From CAVQEK01 sp964596645 (GTDB lineage Bacteria > Bacteroidota > Bacteroidia > Cytophagales > Cyclobacteriaceae), in the NCBI GenBank assembly GCA_964596645.1, contig CAZQVB010000026.1:1-64000 (forward strand): DNA of 64,000 bases, read 5' to 3'. The notes beneath the pieces are model-generated. The model had not been told where the DNA came from. It saw only the letters and a program-made list of their open reading frames with translations, and searched no databases. The first letter of the stretch is position 1. Every line of letters begins with the position of its first letter. The position numbers were made by a program, and so were the translations under genes. Positions 24,248-30,601 of the stretch are shown here, in pieces.

Positions 24248-26305
24248 ATGAAAGGGCTAATCCTACTCGATCTATTTAGTGGCATAGGGGGATTCCCTAA
24301 AGGCCTTTCTGATGCCGGCTTTTCATTTAAAAAGCACTACTTCAGTGAGATTGACAAATATGCCATTGCCAACTACCAATACAACTTTAAACAAGCCATC
24401 CATGCCGGACCCGTTGAAACAGTCAAAAAAGGAGACATTGAGCCACCCGACATTGTCACGTTCGGATCTCCATGCCAGGATCTATCCATTGCTGGAAAAA
24501 GGAAAGGCATCAAAGGGAAAAGAAGCAGGCTCTTTTTTGAAGCAGTTAGAATCCTTCATGAACTCAAACCCCGTCTGTTTATCTTTGAAAACGTCAAAGG
24601 ACTTTTCTCCAGTAACCAGGGCAAAGACTTTGAAATCGTACTGCGATCGTTTGCCGACCTTGGGATTTATGACATCCAATGGCAACTGCTTAATACTTCC
24701 TGGTTTCTACCCCAAAACCGAGAGCGGGTGTACCTTGTCGGATCTCTTAGAAAACAAGCCCGACCCGAAGTATTTCCTATCGGAGAAAACCACCAAACGA
24801 ATTATAAAAGCAGCAAAAGCATCACGGAAGCCAATATTGCTCCAACAGTAAGCACCCGAATTGCTGCACATGGGAACGATGGCCCCTACATCCTCACCCT
24901 GAGAGGTAAAAAGTACGAAAAGGGAGAAAACCTCAATATCAGAAAAGCAGGTATGACCAACTGCATCACCCAATCCGATGACCATAATTTTCTGTTAGAG
25001 AAATGGCATCCCTTACGATCTGTGCGGACGGAAAAGGCCAAAGCCATAAGAAGAGCCAACCAGAAGAAAGGTCGGGACTACGCACCTTTCCGGGAGCGCG
25101 AGTTTGAAGTCCGGGAAGACGGGATCACCGGGGCATTGACTACCAATACCGAGCGAGAGAATTTACTGACCAACATGAAAACGATTAGAAGGTTTACCCC
25201 ATTGGAATGTGAACGGCTCCAGGGCTTTCCTGATGGCTGGACAAGCAAAGGAATATTGGATGGGAAAATAGTAGACATCAGCGATAGCCAAAGATATCAG
25301 CTGTTGGGCAATGCGGTGAGTGTACCAGTAGTACGTGCAGTTGGCGAAAATATCGTGAAAAGCTCAAAACCAAAAGTACAGACAAAATCTATTCATGGCA
25401 CTCTGGAATCACCATTGGGTAACCTTGATTTTGTGAACAAAACACCCATTACCTATTACGGAGGAAAACAACGGCTGGTGAGTTTGATCCTTTCCCTCAT
25501 TCCTGGTCACAAACTCTATTGCGAACCCTTTGTAGGTGGTGCAGCTGTTTTCTTTGCCAAAGAACCCTCTAATATGGAAGTGATTAATGACCTGAATGGA
25601 GAAGTGGTTAATTTCTATAGAGTATGCCATAGTGATTTTAAAAAACTGGAAAAGCTGGTACAGTCTACACCACACAGCAGGCAGGTACACAGGGAGACAC
25701 AGGAAATCCTCAAGAGTGCGGATAAATTTGATCCGCTCAAACGAGCCTGGGCTTTCTGGGTGCAGACCAATATGAGTTTTTCCTCTCGGATATTTGGTGG
25801 CTATGCTTATGAGCGAAACAGCAATGGCACCCTCAAGCGGTTTGTTAACAAGAAGCTTGCTTTTACTGAAGTTATCACAGAACGGCTGGATATGGTAGAT
25901 ATTGAAAACAATGATGCCCTGCAGGTCATCAGAAGTCGTGACTCTCCAGATAGTTTTTTCTACTGTGATCCGCCTTACTTCAATTCCGATATGGGGCATT
26001 ATAAAGGCTACACCGAAGAGGATTTTACTAATCTACTTGATGTATTATGTGAGATCAAAGGGAAGTTTCTACTGAGTAGTTACCCTTCTGCAATCCTTGA
26101 CAGATATACTAAAAAACACAAATGGCATACCCTTACCAAACAAACTGGTGTGGCTGTCACCAAGCAGACTAATAAGGTGAAAACGGAGGTATTGACGGCT
26201 AATTATCCTATTAAAACTGAATTGAATGGTGTTACTGATCTCTTGCAAATTCGGGCTAGGGCATTGAAAATGAATTTAATTTTAGCTGATGTAGGCTCAC
26301 TGTAA
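24248..26305 (+). CDS. Fused C5-cytosine and N6-adenine DNA methyltransferase
   Basis: The 685-aa product joins two complete methyltransferases. The N-terminal part (1 to about 375) is a C5 enzyme: LDLFSGIGGFPKGL, SPCQDLS with catalytic C76, ENVKG at 114, QNRERVYLVG, LECERLQGFP and LLGNAVSVPV. The C-terminal part (about 398-685) is a D12-class (Dam-like) adenine enzyme: TPITYYGGK, EPFVGGAAVFF, and CDPPYFNSDMG with DPPY at 574. Each domain has all key residues. Mobile elements use such enzymes to evade restriction; whether it also pairs with the helicase-nuclease upstream is open. Target sites cannot be told from sequence. Confidence 0.9.
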   Translation: MKGLILLDLFSGIGGFPKGLSDAGFSFKKHYFSEIDKYAIANYQYNFKQAIHAGPVETVKKGDIEPPDIVTFGSPCQDLSIAGKRKGIKGKRSRLFFEAVRILHELKPRLFIFENVKGLFSSNQGKDFEIVLRSFADLGIYDIQWQLLNTSWFLPQNRERVYLVGSLRKQARPEVFPIGENHQTNYKSSKSITEANIAPTVSTRIAAHGNDGPYILTLRGKKYEKGENLNIRKAGMTNCITQSDDHNFLLEKWHPLRSVRTEKAKAIRRANQKKGRDYAPFREREFEVREDGITGALTTNTERENLLTNMKTIRRFTPLECERLQGFPDGWTSKGILDGKIVDISDSQRYQLLGNAVSVPVVRAVGENIVKSSKPKVQTKSIHGTLESPLGNLDFVNKTPITYYGGKQRLVSLILSLIPGHKLYCEPFVGGAAVFFAKEPSNMEVINDLNGEVVNFYRVCHSDFKKLEKLVQSTPHSRQVHRETQEILKSADKFDPLKRAWAFWVQTNMSFSSRIFGGYAYERNSNGTLKRFVNKKLAFTEVITERLDMVDIENNDALQVIRSRDSPDSFFYCDPPYFNSDMGHYKGYTEEDFTNLLDVLCEIKGKFLLSSYPSAILDRYTKKHKWHTLTKQTGVAVTKQTNKVKTEVLTANYPIKTELNGVTDLLQIRARALKMNLILADVGSL

Positions 26306-26311
26306 CTCAAG

Positions 26312-26354
26312 CCGAATCAAGCCGAAAGTACATTGGCGAAATGGTCTATCCTTG
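26312..26354 (+). promoter_or_regulatory. Promoter with shared upstream box, copy 2
   Basis: The box CCGAATCAAGCCGAAAG (26312-26328) differs in one base from that at 23227-23243. TATCCTTG (26347-26354) again lies exactly 18 bases further on, and the ATPase gene starts at 26359. The very short leader of about zero to a few bases suggests leaderless or near-leaderless translation if the -7 element is used as read here. Confidence 0.5.
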
Positions 26355-26358
26355 ACCT

Positions 26359-27540
26359 ATGATTTCTGTCAATAATTATTCAGATAAAATTAGGGACGTC
26401 AATCTACAAACCTTGCCCAAAGTGCTTCAGGAAGGCCATGATTTCTTTCTGGAGGCTAATGCCTGGTACAACGAAGATTATACAGTTACCGAATCCATAG
26501 ACCTGTACATTCAGAAACTGAATGACCATTTAGAGCAGGGAAATGATGCTGCAAAAGAGTTCACAGAGAATTTTCTCAAGATGCAGAATAAGGTTAAAAC
26601 CAAACACCAATTAGGGCTTTACATCAAATCCCTGCAGAAAGCTATCCTGGAGAAACGAATCAGAAAGTCATCACTGATGGCCAGGCATATTGCCAAAATC
26701 CAGGAAGTACTGATCAAGCAATACAACAGGCTTCCGGATAATGGTAAAGTCAGGATTACCATAAATGACGCATGGAGAAAAGAACTGGAATCAGGAGCTA
26801 GTGTACAGACTTTGAATGGATTGGTTGCCTCTGCTTCAACTGAAAAAACCCCAAAGCTTAAAGTAAAGCGAAAGAGAAGCCTTTTTGACTCCATGAATGA
26901 AATCGATGAAGCACCCTCTGAGAATTCTTTTCGCTTGGCTGGAGATTTAGGTGTACTCTTGGGCGACCTGGAGCGCTTTGAGCTGGCCATTACTCTGGAA
27001 GGTGATCAGGGAGGCGGAAAGACCCGTTTCAGTTATCAACTGGCGAACGGCTTTGCGGATATTGACATGAAGGTGGCCATGTTTTCCCTTGAGATTGGCC
27101 GAAAGTCCGACTTGGTGAGAAGGATGCGGGAAGAGTACCTGGAAGCTGAAAACAGGGACAATATTTTTATCACCGATCAGCTACCGGAAGGGTTTGATAC
27201 CATCAGAAAAGCCGCCAAAGATTTTGATGTGATCATCATTGACAGTTGGAATAAGCTGCATGTAAAGTCCACAGAATTTGACCGGCTTAGAAAGGAATTC
27301 CCAAACACCATCTTTATCATCATTTTTCAGCGCACAACACAGGGAACCATCCGAGGCGGAACAGCCCCCTTGTTTGATTCCGGTATCAATCTGGAAGTGG
27401 TCAAAGTGGATGACACTTTTACTAATAATTACGCAGTGGCCACCAAGAACCGATATGGAGTTACTGGCACCCAATACAACATCACTCAGCAGAAAATAAT
27501 TAATACTTTTCAAGGACAAGAAAATGGAGAAGGAGAATAA
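26359..27540 (+). CDS. RecA/DnaB-type P-loop ATPase of the element
   Basis: The 393-aa product has a helical N-terminal half and a RecA-fold ATPase in the C-terminal half. Walker A is GDQGGGKT at 215-222, then VAMFSLEIGRKSDLVRRM like the DnaB FSLEM segment. Walker B is DVIIIDSW with D295, and then IFQRTTQGTIRGGTAP. The DS after the Walker B strand and the FSLE motif favour a DnaB/RadA-like motor over an FtsK/A32 packaging ATPase. It could be the replicative helicase or a packaging motor of the element. No primase or initiator is seen nearby. Confidence 0.7.
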   Translation: MISVNNYSDKIRDVNLQTLPKVLQEGHDFFLEANAWYNEDYTVTESIDLYIQKLNDHLEQGNDAAKEFTENFLKMQNKVKTKHQLGLYIKSLQKAILEKRIRKSSLMARHIAKIQEVLIKQYNRLPDNGKVRITINDAWRKELESGASVQTLNGLVASASTEKTPKLKVKRKRSLFDSMNEIDEAPSENSFRLAGDLGVLLGDLERFELAITLEGDQGGGKTRFSYQLANGFADIDMKVAMFSLEIGRKSDLVRRMREEYLEAENRDNIFITDQLPEGFDTIRKAAKDFDVIIIDSWNKLHVKSTEFDRLRKEFPNTIFIIIFQRTTQGTIRGGTAPLFDSGINLEVVKVDDTFTNNYAVATKNRYGVTGTQYNITQQKIINTFQGQENGEGE

Positions 27541-27829
27541 CGCCATCATACGATTAAACACCACCCTGAATATGGGGCACTTGATTTTTAGCTCGGTCAG
27601 TTTGCTCATCGTCATCATCACCATGTGGGTCAATGTAAATGTACGACTGGCCCGGCTGGAATATGAGGTTACTACTGAAAAGCAAAATAATGCTGAACTC
27701 AAACTCACACAGGAAAAGCTGTTTTTGCAATTCTCTAAAACCAACTCAGAAATGACCAGGTTGCTCTATGAAATCAAGCTGGAGCTGAAGGACAAAGAGG
27801 ACCGTACTGAAAATTCCAAAGGAAAGTAA
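27524..27829 (+). CDS. Small membrane protein with coiled coil, spanin- or holin-like
   Basis: The 101-aa product has one membrane span (LIFSSVSLLIVIITMWVNVNV) near the N terminus and a charged coiled coil behind it. It overlaps the ATPase gene by 17 bases and the next gene follows after 2 bases. This layout recalls inner-membrane spanins or small phage membrane proteins; no family is certain. Confidence 0.5.
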   Translation: MEKENNAIIRLNTTLNMGHLIFSSVSLLIVIITMWVNVNVRLARLEYEVTTEKQNNAELKLTQEKLFLQFSKTNSEMTRLLYEIKLELKDKEDRTENSKGK

Positions 27830-27831
27830 TC

Positions 27832-28503
27832 ATGACATTTCTCACGATCTTTAACTTCCTAAAAAAATATTATTGGCTACTACAGGCTCTCATTATTGTT
27901 GTACTCTTCTTTTTTCTGAGAAAGGAGAAGCAGAAGACTGAGGACTTTAAAGAAATCTACAGCCTGAAACAAAAAGAGGTTGAGATATGGAGGGATGATG
28001 CTGGGAAGAACCGGATTCGTGCGGAGATTGCCGAAATAGAGGCTGCCAATGCCAAACTGGTACTGGAGGCTGACCTTAAAGAAACGATAAGAAAGGAAGT
28101 CGGAAACCTCAAGAGAAACCTGATCAGCTACTCTTCAGTCAAATCATCCACCAGTGGGGCTTTTCAAATCGGCTCAACTGATACTGTCTATTTGGTTGAA
28201 TCCAAACAAGATTTACCACCCATCCCAGCTAAAAAGTTCACGCTCAATAATTCAGACCTTAAGTTCAACGGTTTGTACGTGCCTTCGTTAGATACGCTGT
28301 TTGCTGAATACAAGGTCATACATAATTTTGAAGTTTTTCACTATTACAAAAGACCTGGCAAGGCGCCCTTCAATTTACTTCGCAGAAAACAAGCCGTGGC
28401 AGAAATTAGATTTGACAACCCCAATTCTCAGGGCGATAATTTGTACAGTTTCGTTTTGGAGAGGAAGAGGGGATTATGGAATGTATTATTTGGTAGAAAA
28501 TAG
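27832..28503 (+). CDS. Membrane-anchored coiled-coil protein, DUF6549-like, spanin-like
   Basis: The 223-aa product has a membrane span at the N terminus (YWLLQALIIVVLFFFL), a coiled coil (KQKTEDFKEIYSLKQKEVEIW onward in parts), then a beta-rich part with GSTDTVYLVES and LNNSDLKFNGLYVPSLDTLFAEY. Bacteroidota phages often carry proteins with this layout (DUF6549/DUF6808-like), suspected to be spanins or tail-less lysis factors. The family assignment is from memory of the pattern. Confidence 0.5.
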   Translation: MTFLTIFNFLKKYYWLLQALIIVVLFFFLRKEKQKTEDFKEIYSLKQKEVEIWRDDAGKNRIRAEIAEIEAANAKLVLEADLKETIRKEVGNLKRNLISYSSVKSSTSGAFQIGSTDTVYLVESKQDLPPIPAKKFTLNNSDLKFNGLYVPSLDTLFAEYKVIHNFEVFHYYKRPGKAPFNLLRRKQAVAEIRFDNPNSQGDNLYSFVLERKRGLWNVLFGRK

Positions 28504-28538
28504 TTTTGATTTAAAGAAAGCTATTTCGATTTTTCGGT

Positions 28539-29459
28539 ATGAATATAGCAAAAGATAAATCAACAGGTGAAGAAGTTGAGGCCGAGGAATTAAAACTATT
28601 ACCTTTTGTTGATCAAGAGAATTACGAATGCATTGATGTTAAATGTAGAATTCAGTTATTTCCATGCTCTTACAAAAAGTATCATAAGAAAAGACCTTAT
28701 TTTAAAACTGCGAAGGGTATTGAACACACTGATATGTGTGATTTTAACAAATACACCTCCCAGTTAAGAAAAGCGCGAATTAGTGATATCAGCAAAAACG
28801 GAGTCATTCTGTATCCTTATCCATCTAAGTTGATAAAACCAGCGAAGAAAACGTTTAAGGTAGATGACAATCTGCCCACTGGATCCATAGAATCAGAAAA
28901 ATATAAACCTGTAAGAGCGACACGAGCTAATCTCCAGTCAAACCTTATTCAGGGCAATAGGGTGGTGACCTCCATTGGTCAAATTGTGGATTTTTACCTT
29001 AATTCTCCTTTCAACCGTGATGCTCCTCTTCAACTATTGGAAAAGCAAACAGAGTATAGATTTGCATTTAAACGGATAAGAGGTAATGAAGAGTACAAGG
29101 GCCAAAGAATCTACTTTGGCAGAGTAAACCTATCAAAGCAGGGACTTGTAGAAAGTGATTCAAGCCTGGAGATAAAGCTGTTCGAGTTTGACGAGTGGGT
29201 GAAAAGTGGAGTACAGAATTATTACTCCGTATTGATTGATAAATTGAGTAGCCGTAATAAAAGTATAATTCTTACTCAATTAGAGATTGTTAAGAATGAG
29301 AAGCTCGAAAACTATGAGGAAAATAAAAGAAATGCCTATCTCTTTTTTCTTGGAAATCCGCCAGATAAGAAAGCGCCATATCAATTCAAAGCAATAGAAA
29401 GTCACGTAGTTTGCAGGTATGATGTGATTTTACCCACACAAATACCTGAAGCCAGGTAA
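28539..29459 (+). CDS. Putative zinc-binding protein, CoiA-like N terminus
   Basis: The 306-aa product has a cluster of potential metal ligands near the start: C-x4-C-x6-C and then HTDMC (CIDVKCRIQLFPCSY, then GIEHTDMCDF), similar to the zinc part of CoiA-like proteins. The rest is alpha/beta with no motif I know. It is more AT-rich than the core genes. It converges with the intron-bearing tRNA gene and shares a terminator with it. It is the last gene before the attachment region. Confidence 0.45.
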   Translation: MNIAKDKSTGEEVEAEELKLLPFVDQENYECIDVKCRIQLFPCSYKKYHKKRPYFKTAKGIEHTDMCDFNKYTSQLRKARISDISKNGVILYPYPSKLIKPAKKTFKVDDNLPTGSIESEKYKPVRATRANLQSNLIQGNRVVTSIGQIVDFYLNSPFNRDAPLQLLEKQTEYRFAFKRIRGNEEYKGQRIYFGRVNLSKQGLVESDSSLEIKLFEFDEWVKSGVQNYYSVLIDKLSSRNKSIILTQLEIVKNEKLENYEENKRNAYLFFLGNPPDKKAPYQFKAIESHVVCRYDVILPTQIPEAR

Positions 29460-29490
29460 ATTTAAGTAGATGACGATAGTAGAGGAAATA

Positions 29491-29520
29491 AAAAATCCCA
29501 GCCGAGACCGGGATTTTTTT
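29491..29520. terminator. Bidirectional rho-independent terminator
   Basis: AATCCC and GGGATT pair, with an A-run before and a T-run after, so it works in both directions: for the gene ending at 29459 on the plus strand and for the tRNA gene whose 3' end is at 29522 on the minus strand. Confidence 0.75.
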
Positions 29521-29521
29521 G

Positions 29522-29862
29522 TAGCGGGGAGCAGAATCGAACTGCCGACCTCAGGGTTCACTTATCACTAGCTTTCACTAATGCGTGGACTATATCACCA
29601 CCTTTCTCAATAAATATTGAGAGTCAGGTGTAGGGCGTTACTGTTGTATTACGTGGTAAGATCGTACCACACCAACTAGTCTCTGCACCTTTCCCGGACG
29701 CTTCCGGGACTTGGCTCATGATTGCCATATCCTGATTTTTTTTTCAGAACTTAGGTTTCCATGAATTAACCCTATTCCATCCAGACATTTCTGCCTGGGG
29801 GCACAACCGGCTTTTTTAGCCAATTATGAATCCTGCGCTCTAACCATCTGAGCTACCCCGCC
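29522..29862 (-). tRNA. tRNA(CAU) gene, probably Met, interrupted by a group I intron
   Basis: The two exons are 29826-29862 and 29522-29558, 37 bases each, giving a 74-base tRNA without encoded CCA. The acceptor stem pairs GGCGGGG with CCCCGCT, the D arm is GTAGCTCAGATGGTTAGAGC, the anticodon loop is TTCATAA, and the T arm is GGCAG-TTCGATT-CTGCT. Pair 31-39 is an A-C mismatch. The neighbouring fragment 29984-30026 has the same uninterrupted sequence across the junction (CATAACCCT), which confirms the splice sites. The anticodon alone does not separate elongator Met from Ile2 (lysidine); Met is favoured by overall look. Confidence 0.9.
29559..29825 (-). ncRNA. Group I self-splicing intron, IC3-like, in the tRNA anticodon loop
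   Basis: The 267-base intron sits directly after the CAU anticodon. The 5' exon ends in U and the intron ends in G. P1 is an 11-pair helix: CAU-AAUU-GGCU pairs with AGCC-GGUU-GUG, with U-G at the splice site. P10 is GGUU (29802-29808 with the guide) pairing with the 3' exon AACC. The R element GGTGCAGAGACTAG is at 29676-29689 and the S element GATATAGTCC at 29587-29596. The core layout closely resembles the Azoarcus tRNA-Ile intron. No endonuclease gene fits inside. Confidence 0.93.
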
Positions 29863-29983
29863 ATTTTTTCAAAATATTGATATTCAGTCGTTTACCGAAT
29901 ATAATTGTTGTACTTATGTTGTACTAAAATTCCTTGCCTTTACTTAACCCTTTGACTTTCAAAAGGTTGTAGCTCAATTGCTT
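29863..29983. repeat. Probable integrase arm-site region (attachment site flank)
   Basis: Two exact TTGTACT direct repeats start at 29908 and 29919, eleven bases apart, one helical turn. An imperfect inverted repeat TATTC/GAATA precedes them. The interval lies between a truncated tRNA and an intact one. Such spaced repeats next to a tRNA junction are typical of arm-type sites of tyrosine recombinases. No integrase gene is in the window to test the match. Confidence 0.5.
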
Positions 29984-30026
29984 AGGGTTATGAATCCTGC
30001 GCTCTAACCATCTGAGCTACCTCGCC
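29984..30026 (-). pseudogene. 5' half of a tRNA(CAU) gene, cut in the anticodon stem (attachment remnant)
   Basis: The 43 bases match the 5' exon of the intact tRNA except at position 5 (A instead of G), continue through CATAACCCT, and then diverge. With A5 the acceptor would need T68, but the nearby 3' half has C68, so that half is not its original partner. A good promoter lies just upstream. It is therefore the stump of the native tRNA gene split by integration. Confidence 0.85.
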
Positions 30027-30039
30027 AAAAAAGGGACTG

Positions 30040-30069
30040 CAAACATACAAATTGCACCACGAATGCCAA
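30040..30069 (-). promoter_or_regulatory. Native tRNA(CAU) promoter
   Basis: On the minus strand TATGTTTG (30040-30047), an exact match to the Bacteroidota -7 element TAnnTTTG, lies 19 bases after a TTG (30067-30069). Transcription would run through the truncated tRNA and on into the intron-bearing gene. Confidence 0.6.
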
Positions 30070-30143
30070 TGCCTCAAAACATTTTTTGTTTGCTTTGTTC
30101 GTTTATCAATTAATTTTAACTTACCCGATCAATGATTCAGTGT

Positions 30144-30539
30144 ATGGGTAAGACAAAATTTGTGTACGAATTTGAGATAAATGCCTCGCGAAAAATGCTT
30201 TATCCTTACTTCTCAACGCCCAGCGGACTGGCCCAATGGTTTGCCGATGATGTAAATGTTGACGAAGACCACAACTTCAATTTTATATGGGAAGGCGAAG
30301 ACCATAAAGCGCGCATGGTGAGCCACCGTACCAATAGCTTCGTTAAGTTTGTCTATATCGATCAGGATGGGGAGCATAACGACGAATCGGACTACGTGGA
30401 ATTCAAGATCGACCTGAATGAAATGACACAGACCACGTTTCTGAAAATAGTAGAGTATTCCGATTTTGATGACAAAGAAGAACAGGCCGACCTCTGGCAT
30501 GGTATGCTGACCACGCTGAAAGAAACTGTTGGGGGCTGA
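30144..30539 (+). CDS. START-like (SRPBCC fold) protein
   Basis: The product (131 aa from the chosen start) matches a conserved Bacteroidota START-like protein: KFVYEFEINASRKMLYPYFSTPSGLAQWFADDVNVDED, then FVKFVYIDQDGEHNDESDYVEF, and the ending LWHGMLTTLKETVGG. The fold forms a helix-grip cavity for hydrophobic ligands; the ligand here is unknown. An ATG at 30132 is also possible, but homologues begin close to MGKTKF. It is the first core-type gene right of the integrated region. Confidence 0.8.
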   Translation: MGKTKFVYEFEINASRKMLYPYFSTPSGLAQWFADDVNVDEDHNFNFIWEGEDHKARMVSHRTNSFVKFVYIDQDGEHNDESDYVEFKIDLNEMTQTTFLKIVEYSDFDDKEEQADLWHGMLTTLKETVGG

Positions 30540-30601
30540 ATCTCACCTTCACGCAAAATAAATGAAACCATTGCCGGTTTAGGAATACGGAGCGAAGCAG
30601 C

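Noticed and set aside
26359..27540. ATPase considered as an A32/FtsK-type packaging ATPase
   Set aside because: The Walker B strand is followed by DS and there is an FSLE segment as in DnaB/RadA proteins, so packaging is left only as a possibility.
1..29500. Search for CRISPR arrays, transposases and insertion sequences
   Set aside because: No spaced direct-repeat array and no DDE or serine transposase pattern was seen; the only repeats are the HTH fragments, the paired boxes and the TTGTACT pair.
29967..30026. Plus-strand tRNA-like D-arm sequence GTAGCTCAATTGCTTAG
   Set aside because: It looks like a tRNA D arm but no matching acceptor, anticodon or T arm follows; it is better explained as an inverted repeat around the attachment junction.
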